Shown here one piece after another: positions 17,337 to 25,292 of a stretch of DNA of 64,000 bases. The notes under the pieces are model-generated. The model was not told the DNA's origin and searched no databases. It saw nothing but the letters and a program-made list of their open reading frames with translations. Location of the stretch: contig CAVYYV010000001.1 in NCBI GenBank assembly GCA_963772815.1, positions 47,442 through 111,441 of the forward strand. The letters run 5' to 3'. The stretch comes from DATFFO01 sp963772815 (GTDB taxonomy: Bacteria > Actinomycetota > Acidimicrobiia > Spongiisociales > ZC4RG35). Numbering within the stretch: the first letter of the stretch is position 1; each line of letters opens with the position of its first letter. The translations under genes were made by a program, and so were the position numbers.

Positions 17337-18079
17337 CCAACCTCTACGACGATGCCCGTCCGGGAAACACAGGCCTGCCCACCCCTGCCTCGGCACTGAC
17401 GATCGGCGCTCACCCCGACGACGCCGAGTTCGGCGCGGCCGGGACGCTGGCCCGCTGGGCCCGCCAAGGGTGCGATGTGACGATGCTGATCGTGACCGAT
17501 GGTTCGAAGGGCACTTGGGACGAGGACCTCGCCAGCGAGGACCTGGTCGAGCACCGCAAGCGGGAACAGAGGGCCGCTGCGGATGTCATTGGTGCCAATC
17601 GTGTCGTCCATCTAGACCACGTGGACGGCGAGTTGGAGTACTCCATGGCTTTCCGCGAGGAGCTGTGCCGGTGGATCCGCACCATCAGACCACAGGTGGT
17701 GTTGGGCCACGACCCCTGGCGGCACTACATGCTGCATCCCGACCACCGTGCCGCCGGGATGGGCCTCATCGACGGTGTGGTGGCAGCCCGGGACCATCTC
17801 TTCTTTTCGGATCAGGGCCTGGAAAAGCACCGACCAGACGCAATTCTCCTCTGGCAGGCTGAACAGGTCGACCACCACGAAGACATCTCCGCCACCTTCG
17901 ACACCAAGATCGAGGCCCTGTTGTGCCACTCGTCGCAGGCCTCGACAACGATGAGCGATGCTGCCCGGTCCGAAGAGGCCCGCCGGGCATTCGTCGACCG
18001 GATGCACGCTCGCGCCAGTCAAGCCGGCCAGACAGCCGGTCTGGCCCTGGCCGAGGGCTTCAAGCTCATCCGCCCGTAG
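17333..18079 (+). CDS. PIG-L family deacetylase
   Basis: A 248-residue protein of the LmbE/PIG-L family of zinc deacetylases that act on N-acetylglucosamine-type substrates (MshB and Mca of mycothiol metabolism are relatives). The metal motif AHPDDAEFGAAG is at ~28-39, followed by HRKREQRAAADVIG and the second histidine motif HPDHRAAG. The GTG start overlaps the cofC stop. Its end overlaps the convergent arsR gene by 14 bases. The substrate cannot be decided; mycothiol metabolism is plausible for an actinobacterium. Confidence 0.85.
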   Translation: MTNLYDDARPGNTGLPTPASALTIGAHPDDAEFGAAGTLARWARQGCDVTMLIVTDGSKGTWDEDLASEDLVEHRKREQRAAADVIGANRVVHLDHVDGELEYSMAFREELCRWIRTIRPQVVLGHDPWRHYMLHPDHRAAGMGLIDGVVAARDHLFFSDQGLEKHRPDAILLWQAEQVDHHEDISATFDTKIEALLCHSSQASTTMSDAARSEEARRAFVDRMHARASQAGQTAGLALAEGFKLIRP

Positions 18080-18398
18080 TCTGTCGCCGGCTGAGAGCCG
18101 CGGCCACCTCTGCCGTGGCCGCCGGGGCGACCCGGTACCAGGCCCACTTGCCTCTTCTCTCGCGGTCCAGAAAGCCGCCGTCCACCAGCACTTTGAGGTG
18201 GTGACTCACGGTGGGCTGGGACAGGCCGAGGGGCTCTTCCAGGTCGCACCCACACATCTCTCCCGCCTGCCTCACCAGCGAGATGATCCTCAGGCGAGCC
18301 GGTTCGGCCAGCACGGCCAGGCGTCGAGCCAGGGCTTCGGCCTCGTCGGGTGATATCACTTCGTCGAGTATCGGTCTACAGCAAAGCACTTGTGCCAT
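18066..18398 (-). CDS. arsR: ArsR family transcriptional repressor
   Basis: A 110-residue winged-helix repressor. The helix-turn-helix LSQPTVSHHLKVLVDGGFL and wing RRGKWAWYRV are clear. A CGC pair in GEMCGCDLEEP lies on the sensor helix in the position used by arsenite-binding ArsR proteins, and a second CC pair is near the N-terminus (VLCCRP). The ATG at 18398, preceded by GAGGGG, is preferred over the GTG at 18404. It is divergent from arsI, with the operator between them, so arsenite probably relieves repression of both. Confidence 0.9.
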   Translation of the reverse strand: MAQVLCCRPILDEVISPDEAEALARRLAVLAEPARLRIISLVRQAGEMCGCDLEEPLGLSQPTVSHHLKVLVDGGFLDRERRGKWAWYRVAPAATAEVAAALSRRQTTGG

Positions 18399-18412
18399 GA
18401 TCACCCCTCATA

Positions 18413-18463
18413 TTGACAGATATCGATGTATGTGCCAAGATCATATCGACATCCATCGATATG
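18413..18463 (+). promoter_or_regulatory. arsI promoter and ArsR operator
   Basis: TTGACA at 18413-18418 and CAAGAT at 18436-18441, 17 bases apart, make a plausible promoter for arsI. Directly downstream, CATATCGA (18442-18449) and TCGATATG (18456-18463) form a perfect 8-bp inverted repeat with a 6-base spacer. A second related box, GATATCGATGTAT, overlaps the promoter spacer at ~18419-18431. This layout suits a dimeric repressor such as the divergent ArsR. Confidence 0.7.
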
Positions 18464-18475
18464 AAGGAGGAAGAG

Positions 18476-18877
18476 ATGTCACGCCTTCAACTGGCCCTCA
18501 CAGTGAGCGACGTGGATGCAGCCACCAGCTTCTACAGCCGCATGTTCGGCGCCGAGCCGGCCAAGCGACGTCCCGGTTACGCCAACTTCGCCCTGGCCGA
18601 CCCTCCCCTCAAGCTGGTGCTGATCGAAGGGGCGGAGGCCGGCAAGCTCAATCATCTGGGAGTCGAAGTGGCCAGCACTGCTGAGGTCACCGACGCCATC
18701 CAACGCCTCGACCTTGCCGGGCTCGAGACCCGCGTCGAAGAGGCCGTCGAGTGTTGCTACGCCCGTCAAGACAAGGCATGGGTGACCGATCCAGACGGGG
18801 CACCGTGGGAGATCTATGCCGTCCTGGGCGACTCCCCGGTCATGGACAACTCACCCACCGGCTGCTGTGCCGGATGA
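18476..18877 (+). CDS. arsI: ArsI/CadI family glyoxalase-fold protein (organoarsenical C-As lyase type)
   Basis: A 133-residue vicinal-oxygen-chelate protein. ArsI enzymes cleave the carbon-arsenic bond of methylarsenite. The family signature is the cysteine pair in ECCYARQDKAWVTDPDG (residues ~97-113); His61 in NHLGVEV and the glutamate in WEIYAVLG are expected iron ligands. It ends with a CC pair. The ATG at 18476 follows AAGGAGGAAG and beats the longer start at 18413, which would lie in the promoter. It is paired with arsR; no arsM or arsenite pump is seen here. Confidence 0.9.
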   Translation: MSRLQLALTVSDVDAATSFYSRMFGAEPAKRRPGYANFALADPPLKLVLIEGAEAGKLNHLGVEVASTAEVTDAIQRLDLAGLETRVEEAVECCYARQDKAWVTDPDGAPWEIYAVLGDSPVMDNSPTGCCAG

Positions 18878-18894
18878 AGACCGATAGCGAACGT

Positions 18895-18925
18895 GATGAA
18901 GGGCGGCCAACGACCGCCCTTCATC
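18895..18925. terminator. Strong hairpin between arsI and ugpC
   Basis: GATGAAGGGCGG (18895-18906) pairs perfectly with CCGCCCTTCATC (18914-18925) around a 7-base loop. It sits between two convergent genes and could serve both, though no T-run follows on the plus strand. Confidence 0.7.
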
Positions 18926-18941
18926 CGTTAGCCCGCGCTCT

Positions 18942-20144
18942 TCAGCGGATGGCAAGTCCAGTGTTCTTGTCGAAGAAATGGATCTTCGACGTATCGACCA
19001 CCAAACCAGCCTCGGTTCCCGTTCGAGGAGCCATATCTGGGTTGACGCGCGCGGTGAACTTGGTCTCATGGCCGAGCGAATCGGGATCACCGCCCTGGTC
19101 GGCCAAGAGCTCCTTGATCTCGGGGGTGAGGACAGGGGGCGCATCCTTGTAGAAGTGGATGAACGCCTCCGATCCGAGCTGTTCGACCAGGCCTACCTGG
19201 GCCGTCATGGTCCGATTGGAAGGCGCGTTCGACACCGCCTTGTCGATCTCGAAGGCTTCGGGACGGAGCCCGATCACCAGCTCCTTTCCGATTTGCTGGT
19301 CCAGCCCATGGCGTTCGGCCACCGTCTGGCGGTCCACTTGGAGAGCCTCGTCGGCGAACTTGACCAAAAGGTCGCCGTCTTCCTCCTGGAGGGTGCCGTA
19401 GACGAAGTTCATCGACGGGCTGCCGATGAACCCGGCCACGAAGAGATTGCCCGGCTTGTCGTAGAGATTGCGCGGGGTGTCGATCTGCTGCAGGTTCGAT
19501 TCGCTTCCGGTGATCGCCCTCAGCACCGCCACCCGGTCACCCATCGTCATGGCTTCGACCTGATCATGGGTGACGTAGAGCGTCGTGGTGCCCAGACGCT
19601 CCTGCAGCAGTCCAATTTCAGAGCGCATCTGCACTCTCAACTTGGCATCGAGGTTGGAGAGCGGCTCGTCCATCAGGAAGGCAGCGGGCTCACGGACGAT
19701 GGCTCGTCCCATGGCCACCCGCTGACGCTGGCCGCCGGACAGGGCCTTGGGGCGCCGATCCAGATACTCGGAGATCTCGAGGATCTTGGCCGCCTCCTGC
19801 ACCCGGCGATCGATCTCCTCCTGGCTCATCTTGCGCAGCTTGAGGCCGAACGCCATGTTGTCGTACACGGACATGTGGGGGTAGAGGGCGTAGTTCTGAA
19901 ACACCATGGCGATGTCGCGGTCCTTGGGAGGAACGTCGTTCACCACCCGGTCTCCGATGCTGAGCTTGCCTTCGGTCACCTCTTCGAGACCGGCCGCCAT
20001 GCGTAGCAGGGTGGACTTGCCACATCCGGAAGGACCGACCAAGACTACGAATTCACCGTCTTCGACCTCGATGGTCACGTCCGAAATGGCACGGGTTCCG
20101 CCGGGGTACACCTTGCCGATGTCCTCGAAGGTGATTGAAGCCAA
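18942..20144 (-). CDS. ugpC: ABC transporter ATP-binding protein, UgpC/MsmK type
   Basis: A 400-residue ATPase of the CUT1 carbohydrate import family. Walker A GPSGCGKST, signature LSGGQRQRVAMGRAIV and Walker B AFLMDEPLSNLDAKL are intact, with a C-terminal TOBE-like regulatory domain (VIGLRPEAFEI). Such subunits are often shared by several sugar importers, and no permease or binding protein is next to it. The start is TTG at 20144, directly after GGAAGGAGAC; the longer ATG frame lacks a ribosome site and conserved residues. The substrate is undetermined. Confidence 0.9.
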   Translation of the reverse strand: MASITFEDIGKVYPGGTRAISDVTIEVEDGEFVVLVGPSGCGKSTLLRMAAGLEEVTEGKLSIGDRVVNDVPPKDRDIAMVFQNYALYPHMSVYDNMAFGLKLRKMSQEEIDRRVQEAAKILEISEYLDRRPKALSGGQRQRVAMGRAIVREPAAFLMDEPLSNLDAKLRVQMRSEIGLLQERLGTTTLYVTHDQVEAMTMGDRVAVLRAITGSESNLQQIDTPRNLYDKPGNLFVAGFIGSPSMNFVYGTLQEEDGDLLVKFADEALQVDRQTVAERHGLDQQIGKELVIGLRPEAFEIDKAVSNAPSNRTMTAQVGLVEQLGSEAFIHFYKDAPPVLTPEIKELLADQGGDPDSLGHETKFTARVNPDMAPRTGTEAGLVVDTSKIHFFDKNTGLAIR

Positions 20145-20217
20145 CTGGGTCTCCTTCCGTGACGCTTGCCCAGAACCTAGCATGTGAGGCGGATTCATGA
20201 CCCTGTAGGAGGCATTT

Positions 20218-20925
20218 GTGGCCGAGAGAGTGGCCGTAATCACCGGTGGGACCGGGGGCCTGGGTACCGCCCTGGTAAGCCGATTGTTGAACCACGACCT
20301 GCGTCTGGCCATCACCTACTTACTCCCCGACGAGGCGCGCGCCTTCGAGGAGCGGCTGGATCTCGACGAGAGCCGGGTCATCCTGCGACGGGTGGATGCC
20401 ACCAACCCTGAGGCGGTCACCTCGTTCATGAAGGAAGTCGCCGACACCTGGGGCGAGATACACCAGCTGTGCTCCCTGGTGGGAGGTTGGGCCGGGGGCC
20501 GTGACGTGGAAGAGACGGACGACGTCCGACTCGAGCGAATGCTCGATCTCAACCTCCGCTCCGCCTTCTATGCGGTCCGGGCCGCCGTCCCCCACATGCG
20601 CAGGTCCGGCTGGGGCCGAATCCTCCTGATCGGCAGCCGGGCAGTGGAGGACACACCTCCGGGCCAGGCCGCCTTCAACATCGCCAAGGCGGGGGTGGTG
20701 GCGCTGGCCAAGACGGTCGCCGCGGAGCTGGAGGGGTCGGAGGTGACCGCCAACTGCCTCATGCCGTCGGTGATCGACACTCCTGCCACCCGGGCCGCAC
20801 TGCCCTACGCCGACTACGTGCACTGGCCCACCCCCGACGAGATCGCAGCCGTGGCCGAATTCATCCTGTCCGACGAGTCCGGCGTCATGAACGGCGCCAT
20901 GGTGCGGGTGTACGGCCGGACCTGA
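20218..20925 (+). CDS. SDR family oxidoreductase
   Basis: A 235-residue short-chain dehydrogenase. The NAD(P) loop TGGTGGLGTAL is at ~10-20. The usual catalytic Ser-Tyr-Lys set is altered: IGSRAVEDTPPGQAAFNIAKAG keeps Ser and Lys, but the tyrosine position holds Phe (AFNIAK instead of AYNIAK). NCLMPSVIDTPATRAAL is the usual C-terminal loop. The GTG at 20218 follows GTAGGAGG. The Phe suggests reduced or changed chemistry, so oxidoreductase activity should not be assumed. Confidence 0.82.
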   Translation: MAERVAVITGGTGGLGTALVSRLLNHDLRLAITYLLPDEARAFEERLDLDESRVILRRVDATNPEAVTSFMKEVADTWGEIHQLCSLVGGWAGGRDVEETDDVRLERMLDLNLRSAFYAVRAAVPHMRRSGWGRILLIGSRAVEDTPPGQAAFNIAKAGVVALAKTVAAELEGSEVTANCLMPSVIDTPATRAALPYADYVHWPTPDEIAAVAEFILSDESGVMNGAMVRVYGRT

Positions 20926-20940
20926 ATCGCGTTTTTATCA

Positions 20941-20971
20941 GCAGAACGGACCCCTCAGGGGTCCGTTCTGC
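20941..20971 (+). terminator. Hairpin downstream of the SDR gene
   Basis: CAGAACGGACCCCT and AGGGGTCCGTTCTG form a 14-bp perfect inverted repeat around one base. It lies 16 bases after the SDR stop. There is no T-run after the stem, though GTTTTTAT precedes it. It probably ends the transcript. Confidence 0.55.
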
Positions 20972-21110
20972 AGGGGAGAACGCGGATCCCGCCGGTCGGG
21001 CTTCGTCAAAAGCGCCCGCAGCTCTATGGTCCTCGGGTCGTGCTTCGTGAGGGCGACCCTCTCGGGTCTCGTCCTCTAGCAGCCCGCGAAACGCTACCGA
21101 CGAGGACGAG

Positions 21111-21842
21111 ATGGAAACTGCGCCAGGCGTGTACCGACTGACCCAGGGTGTCACAAACTTCTACCTGATCGAGGAGGGAGGCAAGCTCGTCCTGGTCGAT
21201 GCGGGTACCCCTGGTGACTGGGGGCTGTTGGCGGCGACCGTCGCCCAGATGTCCCACCAGCTGCACGACCTCGATGCTGTATTACTCACCCACGCCCACT
21301 CCGACCACACGGGCTTTGCCGAAAAGGCTCGAACCACTGCGGCAGCGCCCGTGTGGATCCACCGCAACGACGAGCAGGCACTCAGGACGGGTCAAACGGC
21401 CAAGCCGGATGGCGGCATGGGCGGCTACCTGCTCAAATTGCAGATGTACAAGACCATGCTGTCGCTGGGTCGACGAGGCGCCACCAAGATCGTGCCTGTG
21501 GCAGAGGCGTCGACATTCGACGACGGCGAGAGAATCGATGTCCCCGGGAAGCCACGCGTGATCCATGCCCCTGGGCATACGGTCGGCAGTTGCGCTCTGC
21601 TGCTGGACGAGAAGAGCGTCCTCTTCGCCGGTGACGTGCTGTCCACATGGAACGCATTCACCGGACGCAGCGGCCCCCAGATCATGCCCTCGGCCATGAA
21701 CCAGGACACCTCCCAGGCGCTTCAGTCGCTCGGGGCCCTCGAGGGGATTTCCGCGGACCTGGTGCTGCCCGGACATGGCGATCCGTGGACCGGTGGCGTA
21801 CGGGAAGCCGTGAAGCTGGCCCGCCAAGCCGGCCCTTCCTGA
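21111..21842 (+). CDS. MBL-fold metallo-hydrolase
   Basis: A 243-residue metallo-beta-lactamase-fold protein. The metal motif THAHSDHTG is at ~60-68, the next histidine is in HAPGHTVGSCALLL, LFAGDVLS carries the bridging aspartate, and the last histidine is in VLPGHGDPW, so both zinc sites look complete. The family includes lactonases, glyoxalase II and other hydrolases; the substrate is unknown. It stands alone between a terminator hairpin and a convergent gene. Confidence 0.88.
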   Translation: METAPGVYRLTQGVTNFYLIEEGGKLVLVDAGTPGDWGLLAATVAQMSHQLHDLDAVLLTHAHSDHTGFAEKARTTAAAPVWIHRNDEQALRTGQTAKPDGGMGGYLLKLQMYKTMLSLGRRGATKIVPVAEASTFDDGERIDVPGKPRVIHAPGHTVGSCALLLDEKSVLFAGDVLSTWNAFTGRSGPQIMPSAMNQDTSQALQSLGALEGISADLVLPGHGDPWTGGVREAVKLARQAGPS

Positions 21843-21864
21843 TCGCCCGGCCCCAAGCCAACGA

Positions 21865-22239
21865 TCACACCGCCTCCGTCTGTGCGGAGTCCGTCAGCAA
21901 TCGGTCTCCTATCAGATAGACCAGGGCGTGATAGACGAGGGACAGGCCGGCCAGCGTCCAGCCCAGGACGTGCTGTCCCGCCACATACCAGGCCCAGGCG
22001 GCCAGGGCCGACACGATCAACTCCTGAGTGAAGCGAAGCGGCTCGGCCCAACGGCCCGCCTGGTGGAAGTCGACCATGCCCCAGAACCCGAAGCCGACCA
22101 GCGGTGCGACAACCGCCAGAGCGATCCGGGACCAGGTGGAGGACCCCACGTGGTAACCCCACATGGCCAGGGCAAGGACGATGCCGAACTCCATGAAGGA
22201 CCGGAGTCCCACATTGAGCCAGCGCACTTTGGCGATCAC
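21865..22239 (-). CDS. YrdB-like (DUF2568) membrane protein
   Basis: A 124-residue protein with four hydrophobic helices (FMEFGIVLALAMWGYHVG, IALAVVAPLVGFGFWGMV, LIVSALAAWAWYVAGQ, LSLVYHALVYLIGDRLL). The N-terminal LNVGLRSFMEF and the proline-glycine-tryptophan pattern fit the YrdB/DUF2568 family, which has no known function. It lies between the MBL gene (convergent) and two tRNA genes on the same strand. Confidence 0.65.
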   Translation of the reverse strand: MIAKVRWLNVGLRSFMEFGIVLALAMWGYHVGSSTWSRIALAVVAPLVGFGFWGMVDFHQAGRWAEPLRFTQELIVSALAAWAWYVAGQHVLGWTLAGLSLVYHALVYLIGDRLLTDSAQTEAV

Positions 22240-22286
22240 GGGGCCACCATAAACCGGCCGACCGACAGCGCCGGCCCACCTCAGAC

Positions 22287-22304
22287 ACCCGCCCGGAGGC
22301 GGGT
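22287..22304 (-). terminator. Hairpin downstream of tRNA-Glu
   Basis: ACCCGCC and GGCGGGT form a 7-bp stem with a 4-base loop, 10 bases after the 3' end of tRNA-Glu on the minus strand. It is a likely end of the tRNA transcript. Confidence 0.55.
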
Positions 22305-22314
22305 TCTGCAGTGG

Positions 22315-22387
22315 TAGCCCCGACCGGATTCGAACCGGCGTTACCGGCTTGAGAGGCCGGCGTCCTAGGCCACTAGACGACGGGGCC
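22315..22387 (-). tRNA. tRNA-Glu (anticodon CUC)
   Basis: On the minus strand the sequence folds as a cloverleaf: acceptor GGCCCCG with CGGGGCT, D-arm GTCTAGTGGCCTAGGAC, anticodon stem GCCGGC/GCCGGT with loop CTCTCAA reading CUC, and T-arm CCGGTTCGAATCCGG. It is 73 bases long and CCA is not encoded. Confidence 0.93.
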
Positions 22388-22420
22388 AGGCGCGGTCCCC
22401 CGCAAAGAGGGGGCCGGTAG

Positions 22421-22492
22421 CTCGGGGGGAAGGACTCGAACCCTCAATGACAGGACCAGAACCTGCTGTGTTACCAATTACACCACCCCCGA
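22421..22492 (-). tRNA. tRNA-Gln (anticodon CUG)
   Basis: The minus strand folds with acceptor TCGGGGG/CCCCCGA, D-arm GTGTAATTGGTAACAC, anticodon stem CAGGT/TCCTG-like with loop TTCTGGT reading CUG, and T-arm GAGGGTTCGAGTCCTTC. It is 72 bases long, lies 33 bases upstream of tRNA-Glu and is probably co-transcribed with it. Confidence 0.92.
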
Positions 22493-22611
22493 ACGCGCTG
22501 CGAACAGTGGTCGAAGATCACTTGACGAGCGGCGGGAACGAAATTGTAGCGGTCACCATGCCCTCCGTCATACCCGGGCCTGCCGCCCACCCGAAGTTAG
22601 GCTCTTGGGTC

Positions 22612-22986
22612 ATGTTCGAGTTCATGTGGGGATACGTCATGGGCCAGCGCTCCGCCGCCCAGGCCTCCGCCTTCGCTCGGTCGGCCGGGTCGGCCCAAGC
22701 TGCTTCCACCCGCACGGAGCTCAACGGACTGGATGACCGAATCGACCGGCTCTTGCTCCTGGTACAGGCAATGTGGGGACTGCTCGAGGAGGCCGGCTAC
22801 TCCGAGGAGGCATTGACGGCCAAACTCGTGGAACTGGACGAGGCCGACGGTGTCGCCGACGGCCGCCACACCCAAATGCCCGCCACATGCGGAAAGTGCG
22901 GATCGAAAGTCGCGGTTGGCCTCTCAGCCTGCCAGTTCTGCGGCGAGCCGCTTCCGGACGAACCGGATCCCTTCGTCGCCACCTGA
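22612..22986 (+). CDS. Small protein with C-terminal zinc ribbon
   Basis: A 124-residue protein of unknown function. The ATG at 22612 starts a short hydrophobic helix (MFEFMWGYVMGQRSAAQAS); the middle is a charged coiled-coil-like stretch (ELNGLDDRIDRLLLLVQAM). The C-terminus has two CxxC pairs (CGKCGSK and CQFCGE), a zinc-ribbon pattern. The frame is open further upstream through the tRNA-Gln region, but the conserved start is here. Confidence 0.65.
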   Translation: MFEFMWGYVMGQRSAAQASAFARSAGSAQAASTRTELNGLDDRIDRLLLLVQAMWGLLEEAGYSEEALTAKLVELDEADGVADGRHTQMPATCGKCGSKVAVGLSACQFCGEPLPDEPDPFVAT

Positions 22987-22992
22987 TCGGAT

Positions 22993-23367
22993 TCAACGGA
23001 TCCCTGTGTCGTACGCCACGGTGCCGAGATCGACCGGCTGTGACGCCACTGTCACCTCGATGGGCTGAGGCGCACCGAGCAGCCCCTCAACCGGATCGAA
23101 GGCGATGGTGTACTCGCCCGGCTCTAGTTCGAGCACGAAGGTTCCGTCCGCGTCACTGACAGCCCTCGCCTGCTCTGACCCGGCACTATCGCTCGCTTTC
23201 ACGGTTGCGCCCTCCACCTGCCGTGGCAAGCAGTTGGGATCGGGCGGCTGCTTCTCGACCGGGCAGTTCGGCCCGGCCACGAGCACACCCCGCACCTCCA
23301 CAGTCGTTCCCGCATGGCAGGCCACCAGAGCCAGAAGAAGGGCAACGACGACCATCGAAACTCGCAT
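22993..23367 (-). CDS. Lipoprotein-like protein with carboxypeptidase-regulatory-like domain
   Basis: A 124-residue exported protein. MRVSMVVVALLLALVACHAG is a lipoprotein-type signal with cysteine at the expected position. The rest (VEGATVKASDSAG, AVSDADGTFVLELEPGEYTI) is a single beta-sandwich domain of the CarboxypepD_reg type, common in cell-surface proteins. ATG 23367 is chosen because the long upstream frame carries no export signal at its own start. It is convergent with the zinc-ribbon gene; the role is unknown. Confidence 0.7.
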   Translation of the reverse strand: MRVSMVVVALLLALVACHAGTTVEVRGVLVAGPNCPVEKQPPDPNCLPRQVEGATVKASDSAGSEQARAVSDADGTFVLELEPGEYTIAFDPVEGLLGAPQPIEVTVASQPVDLGTVAYDTGIR

Positions 23368-23528
23368 CACAATTTGGACGAGCCGCCCGCGACACGGGTT
23401 CCCCAGCCCGTTTCGGGGAGCTTGTGAGATGGGGATCCTTCGTACCTGCCCCGACTGAGCCGGTATCGCCTCCGGGCGGAGGCCAGGCGTCAGAAAGTCG
23501 GAGATAGCCTGAGAGGCCGCATGCCTCT

Positions 23529-24044
23529 TCATCCGGGCTTCACCGTCCAGATGACCCAGGATTCTTCCCTTCGCTCGAGAACCACCGTCCAGTCGTAGCT
23601 GCGCGACGGCTCCTCGGCCCTGGCGAAGGTCACTTGGCCTCGCACGAACGCTGTGGAGCCCTTCACCTCCACCTCCGGGCTTTGGAGGTCGACCGAGTAG
23701 GCGGGTCCGCCTACTCGGGCGCCACCGGCCTCGTCGACGAAGCGGGCGTATTGGGGGCCATCGGTAGCAAACCAGAGCTCCACCTCCCCGAGATCGCCCG
23801 TGACGGCAAACCGCCCCCAGGCACTGAGTCCGCGGCGGACCACGTCGACAAGACCTGCCGGCCGCGTCGTCACGCTCGCACTCGAAACTGGATCCCGGGG
23901 CACCGATGAGGTCGTTACCGAGCCGACGACTACCGATCGATCGCTCTGCGACCGGGCCTCGCCCGGACCAGCCTTCCAGGTACCCAGTATCACGACTGCC
24001 AAAGCGGCGATCAGCCCACCGGCCAGGACCCTGGTCGGCCTCAT
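23529..24044 (-). CDS. Hypothetical membrane-anchored protein at the end of the Tad locus
   Basis: A 171-residue protein with one N-terminal membrane helix (LAGGLIAALAVVILGTW), a Ser/Thr-rich linker and a C-terminal NTF2-like or lumazine-type fold judged from WFATDGPQYARFVDEAGG and a final YDWTVVLERREESWVIWTV. The ATG at 24044 overlaps the stop of the upstream TadG-like gene (TGATG), so it belongs to the pilus operon. No catalytic motif is visible. Confidence 0.65.
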   Translation of the reverse strand: MRPTRVLAGGLIAALAVVILGTWKAGPGEARSQSDRSVVVGSVTTSSVPRDPVSSASVTTRPAGLVDVVRRGLSAWGRFAVTGDLGEVELWFATDGPQYARFVDEAGGARVGGPAYSVDLQSPEVEVKGSTAFVRGQVTFARAEEPSRSYDWTVVLERREESWVIWTVKPG

Positions 24045-24457
24045 CAGGGTGAGAGTTGGGGTACGGCGGTGGCAATGGCCGAGACCTCGATGCCCCCCGG
24101 TGCGACCAGCTTGAGCAAGGTCAACTCCACCCCGGCGGTTCCGGTAACGGTTGCTGCCGACCCATCTCCCGCAGTAACCACCCAAATTCGAATCCGGTCG
24201 GCCTCGTCTTGAGCGGAGACCGCCAGCGCAACCCGCTCATCCACCCGTGCCGGGTCCAGGGCCAGACTCCCGGCGGAACGCCACAGAGTCTCATCGATGC
24301 CCGAACCGGCTGCCACCGCGGCCGAATCGACCACGGCCGCAACAAGACGATGCATGGCCAGGGCACGCCACAGATCCACGGCGATGCCTCCCACCACCAG
24401 CACAACCAGCATCATTCCCACCATCCACAGCGTGATCGATCCGCGCTCTTCACTCAT
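24044..24457 (-). CDS. TadG-like pilus assembly protein
   Basis: A 137-residue protein with an N-terminal SEERG followed by a long hydrophobic helix (SITLWMVGMMLVVLVVGG) and the AVDLWRALAMHRLVAAVVDSA pattern of the TadG N-terminal domain (PF13400 type). The glutamate normally five residues after the cleavage glycine is absent, as is usual for TadG. The start overlaps the TadE-like stop by ATGA. It is expected to be a minor pilin-like component of the Tad machine encoded upstream. Confidence 0.75.
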   Translation of the reverse strand: MSEERGSITLWMVGMMLVVLVVGGIAVDLWRALAMHRLVAAVVDSAAVAAGSGIDETLWRSAGSLALDPARVDERVALAVSAQDEADRIRIWVVTAGDGSAATVTGTAGVELTLLKLVAPGGIEVSAIATAVPQLSP

Positions 24458-24888
24458 GGGAGGCTCCGGTAGGCGTCGACCGGCTCGGCGTGCGAAGCCG
24501 CAACGGTCAATCCACCGACGGGGCCCCATGGAGTGGAGATCAGGGGCACGGTCACGCTCACGCTTGCCGTCACCATCGCTCCCCGGGCGAGGACACAGGA
24601 GCTTTGACCAGATCCCGGAGGGAGCGAGGGCCCCCCACACATGGAGACTCTGACCAGCGCGGGATCGATTCCCCTTCCTGCCACCATGTCCGCCACCAGC
24701 TCCGAGCCCGCCACGGCCGGGTCGCCCTGTGACAGGACGGCGGCTCTTGCTGCCTCGGCAGCGGCGGCACGAGCGAACGCCCGTCCCTCCAGCCACGGAC
24801 CGAACGAGACGACCACGAGCAAGGCCGGGATGACCAAAAGGCCCGCGCCGAGCGCCAACTCCAGGGAGGCAGCCCCCCGATCTCTCAC
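24454..24888 (-). CDS. TadE-like minor pilin
   Basis: A 144-residue pseudopilin. Its N-terminus VRDRGAASLELALGAGLLV has the prepilin motif, cleavage after Gly and Glu at +5, followed by the hydrophobic helix. The remainder has one cysteine pair. GTG at 24888 overlaps the upstream stop (GTGA). It is co-translated with the second TadE-like and TadG-like genes. Confidence 0.78.
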   Translation of the reverse strand: MRDRGAASLELALGAGLLVIPALLVVVSFGPWLEGRAFARAAAAEAARAAVLSQGDPAVAGSELVADMVAGRGIDPALVRVSMCGGPSLPPGSGQSSCVLARGAMVTASVSVTVPLISTPWGPVGGLTVAASHAEPVDAYRSLP

Positions 24889-25292
24889 GGATCCAACTCC
24901 CGTGTAGCGGAGATCTCGATGTCGAAGGCGAGACTTGGGCCGGGCAGCCAGGAGGGAACCGACCCGAAGGCGTGGGCCCGCACCGACTCGGAGTCCACAG
25001 TGCAGGTTGCCGTTAGATCGCCACCCACCGCCCCACCGAGGACGTCGGCCAATGAATCTTCCAGAGTTGTCAGGCACTCCGATTCGCCGGCTCCAGCCAC
25101 GGTCGCGGCGCGAGCAGCCCGCTCCAACCCGGCGGTTACGGCCCCCTTGGTGTACTGGTAAGCCACCAGCTGGACCAGGCCTACGACGAAGACCATGGCC
25201 AGCGCGGCCGCCACCACGAACTCAAGAGACGCCAGCCCGGCGTCGTTGGAGCGTTGGGCTATCAGCCGCCCAGGAGCTGGCCGCGGATCCAA
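24885..25292 (-). CDS. TadE-like minor pilin
   Basis: A 135-residue pseudopilin with SNDAGLASLEFVVAAALAM, again cleavage Gly with Glu at +5 before a hydrophobic helix. Two cysteines follow (ESECLTTL, TATCTV). The annotated TTG start at 25292 overlaps the flp gene by 31 bases, which is more than its neighbours; a start nearer 25265 would remove most of the overlap but lacks a standard codon. Paralog of the next gene downstream. Confidence 0.72.
   Translation of the reverse strand: MDPRPAPGRLIAQRSNDAGLASLEFVVAAALAMVFVVGLVQLVAYQYTKGAVTAGLERAARAATVAGAGESECLTTLEDSLADVLGGAVGGDLTATCTVDSESVRAHAFGSVPSWLPGPSLAFDIEISATRELDP

Noticed and set aside
22447..22611. N-terminal extension of the zinc-ribbon protein
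   Set aside because: It overlaps the tRNA-Gln gene on the other strand; the ATG at 22612 begins the plausible protein.
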